This document shows positions 26,809-33,349 of a stretch of DNA of 64,000 nucleotides, piece after piece; the first letter of the stretch is position 1, and each line of letters opens with the position of its first letter. The notes under the pieces are model-generated. The model was not told the origin of the DNA. It did no database searches and was given only the letters and a program-made list of their open reading frames with translations. Source of the stretch: CAZOLI01 sp964580675 (lineage in GTDB: Bacteria; Planctomycetota; MHYJ01; CAYXQY01); assembly GCA_964580675.1 (NCBI GenBank), contig CAZOLI010000006.1, forward strand, positions 60,149 through 124,148, read 5' to 3'. A program made the translations under genes and the position numbers.

Positions 26809-28014
26809 TTAATTCACAGTTTCGACCGATAGCCTCAATAATTGACCTTCGGAATCAAACGTCATTGTTCCCTGTAACCATCGTTGTTTTTTCTCTTTCG
26901 ACCGATCAAGATACAGAACACCGGAAACAGAAATTTTCTTTTCCGACTTTTTGATCTGAATATCCGAGGACCGAACGAACACAGCGGATCGGGATTTTCC
27001 CTTAAACAATCGGGCAAGGTCCAGCCAGCCAAGAAGCAATTCTTTCATCTTTCGTCTGGATTGGACCGGTGCAAACCGATCCAGCCGCAAAAGAAATATC
27101 CGCAACGATTGTAATGAATCAAAAAGCAAAACACGAGTTTTGTCTTTTCCTCTTGACACCAGGAACACGTTTTCCTGTTCCAGGAGAGAAAGATTGACGG
27201 AATCCTTCCGATTTCTGTAGACCTTGCTCTTGATAATTTTTTCCCGGGGCAGAAACAACATTTCCTCGTTTTCCGTCAGAGCGTGATCGAGGAAGGAATT
27301 GGAAATCCTGGCTCTCTTAAGGTGCTGTAAAAGCAATCCGGCCAGTTCGGTTTTGATCTCCCGTTGTTCCTGTTTATCCCCATTTTCCGGGTCCGTTTTC
27401 CCACCGAAATCTCCTCCCCCACCGGACCGTTTACTTTCCCCCATTGATTTTTGAATTCGATCCAGTAACCATTCTTTCGTGTACTGTATCGATTGCTCCG
27501 AGGGGGTACGGACATTCGAGTTATTCTCCTCAAGATATTCAGAGAACTGAACATAGGTGTCCGATTCGGATCCTGGATTTCGGGATGTATGATTCTCCAC
27601 CGATTTCCCGTCTCCGTTGCCCGTTTGGTTGGGAAGCATAAAGAACAGTATACCGGCAATAGCAACGAGAACCATCGCCGCCGCCACCTGAACCCGCGTT
27701 CCAATTGGGTATATCCCGTCTTTTTCTTCTCTGTCTGTTGTTTCAGTGGTCTCATGTGTTGAGTCCGGCATGGAACTCCCCATTTTCCGTTGAATGAGAT
27801 CTTGAATCTCCCGGCTCTGACGTTCAGGAAAGGATGAAGGCAGGTTGTGTTTCCAGTTCTCAAGGTTCTTCCGAAGCCCCTGAAATTCCTGCAGAACCTC
27901 CCGGCAATCCCCACACTGTCCCAGGTGCTGACGCATGGCGTTCTGTTTTTCGCCGGAGTGGTCCTCGGTTAGGTAGCCCACCCACTCTTCCGCTTTGTAT
28001 TCGTTACAGCTCAT
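26809..28014 (-). CDS. Membrane-bound ZAS-type anti-sigma factor
   Basis: Holds an ECF sigma factor inactive at the membrane until a signal arrives. The 401 residues begin with a zinc-binding anti-sigma domain: H-L-G-Q-C-G-D-C at 30-37 fits H-x3-C-x2-C, with an additional Cys at residue 3. A cytoplasmic linker follows, then one membrane segment near 110-128 (A-A-M-V-L-V-A-I-A-G-I-L-F-F-M-L-P). A roughly 270-residue periplasmic part has a Gly-rich stretch and a C-terminal beta domain with repeated charged strands. Its ATG overlaps the sigma gene's stop by 11 bases, the typical arrangement for a sigma/anti-sigma pair. The periplasmic part suggests sensing of an envelope signal. Confidence 0.88.
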   Translation of the reverse strand: MSCNEYKAEEWVGYLTEDHSGEKQNAMRQHLGQCGDCREVLQEFQGLRKNLENWKHNLPSSFPERQSREIQDLIQRKMGSSMPDSTHETTETTDREEKDGIYPIGTRVQVAAAMVLVAIAGILFFMLPNQTGNGDGKSVENHTSRNPGSESDTYVQFSEYLEENNSNVRTPSEQSIQYTKEWLLDRIQKSMGESKRSGGGGDFGGKTDPENGDKQEQREIKTELAGLLLQHLKRARISNSFLDHALTENEEMLFLPREKIIKSKVYRNRKDSVNLSLLEQENVFLVSRGKDKTRVLLFDSLQSLRIFLLRLDRFAPVQSRRKMKELLLGWLDLARLFKGKSRSAVFVRSSDIQIKKSEKKISVSGVLYLDRSKEKKQRWLQGTMTFDSEGQLLRLSVETVN

Positions 28015-28600
28015 GAGAATCTTCCTTCAAATCAAACCGATCTCGAACCGATTTCCGGAGCATATTCATGCCCTTGTAAAGGCGGGATTTTACCGTTCCG
28101 ATGGGAATGTCAAGAATATCGGCAATTTCCCGGTACTCACATTCCTCGGACACCCGAAGAATTACGACATCCCGGTGTTTTTCAGGAAGATCTCTGATGC
28201 ATTCCTGAATTTCTCGGACGTGTTCGTCCTGGACGGCACGTTTCTCCGGATGCGTTTTTTCCCTGCTTTCCTGGTGATCTAACACGTAACGATCCACATT
28301 TTTTTCTTTTCGTTTTTTGTCGAGAAGTTTCAGACAGTTGTTTCGGGTAACCTTATACAGTAAATTTTTCAGTTTTGCGTCGGGCTCGTACCGATCCCGG
28401 ATGTTCAGTAAATATTCAAAGGTTTTCTGCACTGCATCCGCGGCCACTCGTTTGTTATTTGTGTACTTCCAGGCAAAATTAAACAGACGTTCCCGATGGC
28501 GCCGGTAAATCTCCTGAAACGCATCCTCGAACCCTCGGGCGGTTAACTCCATTAACCGGTGATCATCGGCATCCCGATAATTCGTTTCCTGTTTCTCCAT
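28004..28600 (-). CDS. ECF-type RNA polymerase sigma factor
   Basis: A 198-residue extracytoplasmic-function sigma factor. Region 2 (about residues 25-90) shows A-F-Q-E-I-Y-R-R-H-R-E-R-L-F-N-F-A-W and A-D-A-V-Q-K-T-F-E-Y-L-L. A charged linker with many Lys follows, then region 4 (about 130-190) with L-P-E-K-H-R-D-V-V-I-L-R and the helix-turn-helix Y-R-E-I-A-D-I-L-D-I-P-I-G-T-V-K-S-R-L-Y-K-G. The frame is open back to an ATG at 28708, only one base after the serpin stop. The added 36 residues do not resemble a sigma N-terminus, so the ATG at 28600 is chosen, though its GGAGG directly abuts it. It overlaps the anti-sigma start. Confidence 0.9.
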   Translation of the reverse strand: MEKQETNYRDADDHRLMELTARGFEDAFQEIYRRHRERLFNFAWKYTNNKRVAADAVQKTFEYLLNIRDRYEPDAKLKNLLYKVTRNNCLKLLDKKRKEKNVDRYVLDHQESREKTHPEKRAVQDEHVREIQECIRDLPEKHRDVVILRVSEECEYREIADILDIPIGTVKSRLYKGMNMLRKSVRDRFDLKEDSHEL

Positions 28601-28709
28601 CCTCCGAGTCCGCAACAAGTTCAGAACGATTTGTTCGCAGGGAACTTCGTTTATTATGCACAAACAAAATCGGGATTGCACAAATTCTGTCGTTCGTTCA
28701 CCCGGCATG

Positions 28710-30062
28710 TTACCTTACGGGTTCAGGATCGACGACCGTGCCCCAGAACAACGGCAACCGGGTTTCTTGATCCCGAATGACGTAAAAAAACGGCCGATCA
28801 GCCACAAATTTGGTTTTTTTGGGTATTCCTCCAGATGCACGAGCAGCAGTCGCGGCAGCAGCCTCTGTTCCTTTTTCGGTTACCTTCAAACGGGTCCTGT
28901 GAATCACCCGGGAAATAGCCACCTTGCGTCCGGTCTCGCCCCGGATCATTGAGGTAAAATCCGCTTTTTTTCGTGAAAAGGCAATCCCCATGCCGAGTTT
29001 TTTAAGAGGCTCGTTCAGCTGAATCGGTTTTTCCGGACCGTAGGACACCTGAAAACGGGGAAGTTTGATCAGATCTAACTTCTCTTTTCTGGATTCGGTT
29101 AACTTCGTCAGCCACGTATTTAAATTTTTCACGGATAATCGAGAGAGAAATTGCCCAAGATCCCGGTCTCGATCCGGAAGAAATACCGTCATGGCAAATC
29201 GTCCCTCCTCTCCATAGGGCAGGCGGATCATCCGAAAGTGTTCCCTGTTTGTGTAGTGGTATTTGTATTTCACTTCTTTCAGATTTCCGTTTTTTCTATA
29301 CGTTCGTGATTTCTGGCACATTAATGGAATTTCCTTCTTCTCGTTCCCCGGAAGGTGGAAATTGGCTTTTTTTGTTTTCTTTGCGTCAAATTCCAGCTTC
29401 CAGTTTCCGTTGAAATAGACCGCATTTACCAGCGCGGCCACGTCTCCCCGGGCGAAACTTAGCGTGTCGAACATCTTTTTAATCATGCCACTGGTGTTCT
29501 TCTTCACCCAGTTATTAACCCGGTCGGCCGCCGGGCGCCCGTTGAACGATATTCGTCGGGACTCCACGGAAAACGTCTTTTTTACCCGTTCCAGAAACGA
29601 CGCCCGGAAATGGAATTTGTCGTGTACCCAGGCAGAACTGGCATCATTCAGGTTGACCCCTCTTCCTGCTTCCGTCAGTGATTTCCTCAGATTAACGAAA
29701 CCGTTCCTGATATCTTTGTCGGTCATCTGGTTCAGGCCCAGTGTCTTTGAAATTGCTTTCCGCGTCTTGCCGGCAGCACCGGTTCGAATCATGGCCAGAC
29801 AGGACGTGATGCTCCATGGGGATAGAGCGATGTTTTTCTGCTGCCAGCCTCCCTCCTGTTCAATGAGAATCTTCATCAGTGATATCCCCAAAGAAGTACT
29901 GCCGTCAACGGTTTTCCGAACCTGTTTTTTTGACTCAGAAACCGTCGGTTCCTCCCGGTCGTCCGAACCAGCCGTGGATTCTTCCCCGTCTCCGGCAAAT
30001 ACTGAACTTGTCACCAGCAAACCGATTATTACGGTAAGAATTATCAGGAATTGGCGTTTCAT
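28710..30062 (-). CDS. Exported serpin (serine protease inhibitor)
   Basis: A 450-residue exported serpin, which would trap a serine or cysteine protease by a conformational change. The signal peptide is F-L-I-I-L-T-V-I-I-G-L-L-V-T-S-S-V-F-A-G. The serpin body has I-A-L-S-P-W-S-I near 80, A-L-V-N-A-V-Y-F-N-G-N-W and R-L-P-Y-G-E. The hinge is E-K-G-T-E-A-A-A-A-T-A-A, typical of inhibitory rather than storage serpins. The scissile site after the hinge is near A-S-G-G-I, so P1 is probably Gly, but loop length leaves one position uncertain. The end is R-P-F-F-Y-V-I-R-D-Q-E-T-R-L-P-L-F-W-G. The ATG at 30062 follows GAGGAAC and is preferred to the longer frame. Confidence 0.92.
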   Translation of the reverse strand: MKRQFLIILTVIIGLLVTSSVFAGDGEESTAGSDDREEPTVSESKKQVRKTVDGSTSLGISLMKILIEQEGGWQQKNIALSPWSITSCLAMIRTGAAGKTRKAISKTLGLNQMTDKDIRNGFVNLRKSLTEAGRGVNLNDASSAWVHDKFHFRASFLERVKKTFSVESRRISFNGRPAADRVNNWVKKNTSGMIKKMFDTLSFARGDVAALVNAVYFNGNWKLEFDAKKTKKANFHLPGNEKKEIPLMCQKSRTYRKNGNLKEVKYKYHYTNREHFRMIRLPYGEEGRFAMTVFLPDRDRDLGQFLSRLSVKNLNTWLTKLTESRKEKLDLIKLPRFQVSYGPEKPIQLNEPLKKLGMGIAFSRKKADFTSMIRGETGRKVAISRVIHRTRLKVTEKGTEAAAATAARASGGIPKKTKFVADRPFFYVIRDQETRLPLFWGTVVDPEPVR

Positions 30063-30385
30063 GGTTCCTCTTCGAAAAAATTTGTGTCTTGTGAAATTCA
30101 TGAATGCTCGAAGGACCTGCCTCGTTCCGGATTCAACGTGGCATCGGCAGGATCCCCCACCACGTAATTTATAGCGCCGGGAAGGGATATTTGTTCATTT
30201 TTATTTGTCAGGGATGGATGAGAACAGGAAAATACCCGTATCCCTCAACTTTAAGAACACCTGGGGAGATGACGGCGAAATCAGAGATTTCGGGGGTTGG
30301 TCCAACGGAGTGTAGGCCCTTCACCACCTACCTGTACATAAGGCCGTGAATTTGCTGGAACAAACATCGTTCTTCCAGCAGTTTC
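30063..30385. other. Intergenic region between the Zn-ribbon gene and the serpin
   Basis: No gene seen. It should hold the serpin promoter and the end of the upstream transcript. Two palindromes are present: a 7-bp stem CGAAATC-AGA-GATTTCG at 30276-30292, and the 8-bp hairpin at 30353-30380. Confidence 0.4.
30353..30380 (-). terminator. Hairpin downstream of the Zn-ribbon gene
   Basis: TGCTGGAA and TTCCAGCA form a perfect 8-bp stem around a 12-base loop, beginning six bases after the stop of the gene ending at 30386. No T run follows on the minus strand, so it may be a processing or Rho-related structure rather than an intrinsic terminator. Confidence 0.4.
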
Positions 30386-30694
30386 TTATAGCAGCTCCAC
30401 ATCCCCTTCCAGGTGCTCCAGAAGCTCGTCCCCACAGGCTTCACTGCAGAGCACAAACCAGAGGTCGTGGCCGCTTTCCCGGGCGGGGGAACCGGGTGGC
30501 GGAAGCAGTCCGTAAATGGTTCGGTCCACTCCCTCGACCTCGATACCAATCATAAACTCGTCCGACTCCGCCGCCTGGTCGGGATTGTCCAGGCTGGCCC
30601 CCACGCCGTACGGCTCGGGAATTTCTGCCAGGGAGGAACCACACCACGCGCATGAGCTTCCGCGATGTTGATCCCCGTTTTCCGCTTTGCTCAT
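30386..30694 (-). CDS. Small Zn-ribbon-like protein
   Basis: A 102-residue cytoplasmic protein with two metal-binding knuckles: C-A-W-C-G-S near residues 15-20 and C-S-E-A-C-G-D-E near 82-89. The pattern C-x2-C ... C-x3-C resembles a treble-clef or Zn-ribbon fold, but I recognise no named family. Between them lie acidic and Pro/Gly-rich stretches (L-L-P-P-P-G-S-P-A-R-E-S-G-H). It is 39 bases downstream of the archaemetzincin gene, so they are probably co-transcribed. Function unknown. Confidence 0.7.
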   Translation of the reverse strand: MSKAENGDQHRGSSCAWCGSSLAEIPEPYGVGASLDNPDQAAESDEFMIGIEVEGVDRTIYGLLPPPGSPARESGHDLWFVLCSEACGDELLEHLEGDVELL

Positions 30695-30733
30695 TTTTTA
30701 ACCCCGCTTATCTCCGAAACCAGAACACGAAAT

Positions 30734-31273
30734 TCAGAGACCTATCCGATCACTGCAGTCCGAGCAGAAGGACATGTTCTTCCGGTCCACGTCCGCGAGA
30801 CTGTTCGAAAAATTCATGACACAACCGTTGTTTCCACAGTGACGAAGTCCAAGGGTGTGTCCAAGTTCATGCGCCGACTCCTTAAGTGCCCGTTCCAGAT
30901 ACTTCTCCGATATTTCGTCCTCCGGTGTTCCTGAGCGAAGCCGGTGCAGAGACACAAGTCCCACTTCACCGGGGCTCTGCGCCTGTCCGAACACAAAATT
31001 ATGGCTTCCCGAAAACAGGTCCTTCTCGGTAATTCCCAGGGTTTTCACCCTGTCGTTTCCCGATTTGCGCTGAAGGACCGAAAGAAAGGCATCGGCCTGA
31101 TACTGCGACCGATGCTCCACGTAGGCATCCCCCGGAACTGCGATACCCGGCCCCACCTCAACACCGGTTGATATGTTCTCAAAAACACGTTCCAGATCCT
31201 CCCGAAGGTGCTGAAGTACTGTTACCGATACTTTACCAATCGGAATCAGCTGTATGGGCACGTCACTGGTCAT
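30734..31273 (-). CDS. Archaemetzincin-family metalloprotease
   Basis: A 179-residue zinc metalloprotease of the archaemetzincin family, known mainly from archaea and animals and scattered in bacteria. The active-site motif is H-E-L-G-H-T-L-G-L-R-H at about 135-145, the extended zincin H-E-x2-H-x2-G-x2-H. The family's second Cys-rich metal site follows: H-C-G-N-N-G-C-V-M-N-F-S-N-S and F-C-S-D-C near 165-171. The N-terminal part has the archaemetzincin beta-alpha segments, including L-F-S-G-S-H-N-F-V-F-G-Q-A. There is no signal peptide, so a cytoplasmic place is likely. It is the middle gene of DUF309 - archaemetzincin - Zn-ribbon, all closely spaced. Confidence 0.93.
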   Translation of the reverse strand: MTSDVPIQLIPIGKVSVTVLQHLREDLERVFENISTGVEVGPGIAVPGDAYVEHRSQYQADAFLSVLQRKSGNDRVKTLGITEKDLFSGSHNFVFGQAQSPGEVGLVSLHRLRSGTPEDEISEKYLERALKESAHELGHTLGLRHCGNNGCVMNFSNSLADVDRKNMSFCSDCSDRIGL

Positions 31274-31303
31274 GGGTCCGAACCCTCCTGGTATCCGAAA
31301 AAA

Positions 31304-31858
31304 TTAACTCCGGGGATTCAGGTAGCGCCGAAACACAACCTCCACCGGTTGGTCCGGATGCCCCTCGAAATCGGAGGCATGCTCAGAAATATCTTCCGCA
31401 AAATGGATCAGTTCTTCAAGCCGGAGCCCGGCAAAGAACTCCCTGTCATGTTTATTTTGAAGATTCCTGAAGATTTCGGCCCCTTTCTCTCCGTGCCGTT
31501 TAATACCCCGGTTGTTGTTTGCACGAACCTTCACACCGGCGGCGGTTAGTTTGATCAATCCGCGCAGGAAATCTGCCACGGAACCGGACCGGCCGGCTTC
31601 GTGCCAGAGTGCCTCCCACTCTTCGTGAGCCTCCCAGTAATATCCGTTGTTAAACAGGTCGATACCAAATAGGTATGCCCTGCTGGACGCCCAGTCATCG
31701 GGTTCAAGCGGCTCAACTTCAGGTTCCCCTTCACCACTGGAATGTCCCTCCGCACTTCGCCTCGGATGCGGAGCGTGTCCCGGAACGAATCCGTACGACG
31801 GAAAGGATGCTTCGGGGACGAATCGGTCCGGCAACGTATTGGATATGGTTTCACCCAT
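31304..31858 (-). CDS. DUF309 family protein
   Basis: A 184-residue cytoplasmic protein of unknown function. The DUF309 core lies at about residues 65-130: F-G-I-D-L-F-N-N-G-Y-Y-W-E-A-H-E-E-W-E-A-L-W with the Glu and His residues typical of the family, then F-L-R-G-L-I-K-L-T-A-A-G-V-K. The first 55 residues are a Pro/Glu/Ser-rich, probably disordered extension not usual in the family. It begins the three-gene minus-strand unit with the archaemetzincin and Zn-ribbon protein, 30 bases upstream of the former. Confidence 0.85.
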   Translation of the reverse strand: MGETISNTLPDRFVPEASFPSYGFVPGHAPHPRRSAEGHSSGEGEPEVEPLEPDDWASSRAYLFGIDLFNNGYYWEAHEEWEALWHEAGRSGSVADFLRGLIKLTAAGVKVRANNNRGIKRHGEKGAEIFRNLQNKHDREFFAGLRLEELIHFAEDISEHASDFEGHPDQPVEVVFRRYLNPRS

Positions 31859-32309
31859 GTCGGCTGGACAGGTGAATCATCTGATCAGCAAACCGAATTT
31901 CAGACAGAGAAACATGAACCCAAACGGCATTATCCCAGACGGACCCGGTTCGTTTCCAGCAGGGAACAAACCGAAACTTTGTTTACAAACGACTGTAAAA
32001 CTCCTTAACGCAGCGAATAAATTCTCTCTGAAACTATCAAGGAAACGAAAGAAAATTTAACATATACAAAAATAATGAAAATATAATACCTGTAATTTTT
32101 AAATTATGAACTGTCCCCGACGCTGGTATGGGAGTTGCTTATATAAATTTGTCGAATCGAGGAAAAGAATTGATCAACGAAAAAAATTGCTGGAAAGACT
32201 TCAGCTGATTGGTGTCTGCGGTTGTGGGATCACGATCGTTAGACGACCAATCGCTGCTGAAGGGACACAATACAGGCACAGGCAAACCGGGATGGATCAC
32301 CCGGCGGGG
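31859..32309. other. Unassigned region left of the scaffold gap
   Basis: No supported gene. The strand to the right of 32030 is AT-rich. A TATAAT at 32082-32087 with TTAACA at 32057-32062 (spacing 19) may be a promoter reading toward the gap. The short frame beginning at 32106 runs into the N run and cannot be judged. Confidence 0.35.
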
Positions 32310-32409
32310 NNNNNNNNNNNNNNNNNNNNNNNNNNNNNNNNNNNNNNNNNNNNNNNNNNNNNNNNNNNNNNNNNNNNNNNNNNNNNNNNNNNNNNNNNNN
32401 NNNNNNNNN
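32310..32409. other. Assembly gap (100 N)
   Basis: Exactly 100 N, a conventional scaffold gap of unknown true length. It removes the 5' end of the gene on its right. Confidence 0.98.
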
Positions 32410-33228
32410 TCTTTTCAGGACGCGGAGGAAGGGGATCGAGTCAAACTGTTGCTCAAAAATGACACGGTTTTCAAGGGCATTCTTACGGAAATACGAAAAA
32501 AGGACCTGGATCTGGACGTCACCTATGAATACATGACCATGTCCGGAAAAATCACGTTCGAGAAAAACCGTGTTGAAAACGTGATTACGCTGCCGGCCCG
32601 TTCCAAAAAGGAGCGAAAACGAATAAAAGAAACCAAAAAACAGTACCGGAAAGAACTTCAGGAAAACGACGAAGAGGAGGAAGAGGAAAAGGAAACCAAA
32701 AAGAAGGAAGAAGAGAAGAACGAAGACGAATCCCTGACCAAAGAGGAGAGGCAAAAATTACTGGATCGTTTTCCCCGGTCGGATTGGCCGAAAGACCGGT
32801 ATGACCGTCTCTCAGAACAATTTCGGTATCAACGGTCCCGGAAGGAACAGGAATTCGTGGAAAAATGGGAGGACATAAAAAAGGCCAGGAACCAGGTGGA
32901 AAAGAACGCCCGGATGAAATTGCTCGAGGAATTTCCACCGGACGAAGGATGGGGCGAAGAGAAATACAAGGAGTTACAAACACAGCGGTCTCCTCATCCC
33001 GGACGGTCAAGACCGATGATGACCAGCCGGGAACGCCGGTTTTACGAAAATTACGACGAATGGAAAAAAGCGTACAAACAGCGGCAGGAAGAAAAGAAAG
33101 AGGAAGAAGAAAAAAAGGAGGACGAGAAGAAAAAAACCGAGTCCGGTGAAGAACAGGAGACGACGTCATCGGACAACACGGAGGAGGGATCCACGGAGGA
33201 AAATACCGAAAACCAGAACACGGAATAA
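32410..33228 (+). CDS. Charged coiled-coil protein, 5' end lost in gap
   Basis: The 272 visible C-terminal residues are rich in Glu, Lys, Arg and Asp. The first 60 residues look like a small beta-barrel, possibly Sm-like (G-D-R-V-K-L-L-L-K-N-D-T-V-F-K-G-I-L-T-E-I, then V-T-Y-E-Y-M-T-M-S-G-K-I-T-F-E). A long coiled coil follows, with a Glu/Lys repeat, and a Thr/Glu/Ser-rich tail. Signal peptide and start are unknown because they fall in the gap. The first part could be an exported KOW-like or SPOR-unrelated domain; this is only a resemblance. It ends 121 bases before the helicase gene. Confidence 0.65.
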   Translation, partial: SFQDAEEGDRVKLLLKNDTVFKGILTEIRKKDLDLDVTYEYMTMSGKITFEKNRVENVITLPARSKKERKRIKETKKQYRKELQENDEEEEEEKETKKKEEEKNEDESLTKEERQKLLDRFPRSDWPKDRYDRLSEQFRYQRSRKEQEFVEKWEDIKKARNQVEKNARMKLLEEFPPDEGWGEEKYKELQTQRSPHPGRSRPMMTSRERRFYENYDEWKKAYKQRQEEKKEEEEKKEDEKKKTESGEEQETTSSDNTEEGSTEENTENQNTE

Positions 33229-33349
33229 CGCTCCCCTTCCCCTGTACTCCTTCCCGTTGCACCGGACGATGCGTAACAGACCACAGAATCTCCGACCGCC
33301 TTGGATGAATTGTTCGTGATTGTTTCTTCGTTCAGGGACGCTGAATTTT

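Noticed and set aside
28601..28708. Longer N-terminus of the ECF sigma factor
   Set aside because: The added 36 residues do not resemble a sigma N-terminus, although the ATG has an AAGG site and lies right after the serpin stop; the choice is uncertain.
32106..32309. Possible N-terminus of the gap-truncated gene on the left of the N run
   Set aside because: Gap length is unknown, so frame continuity is meaningless; the short frame has no signal or domain.
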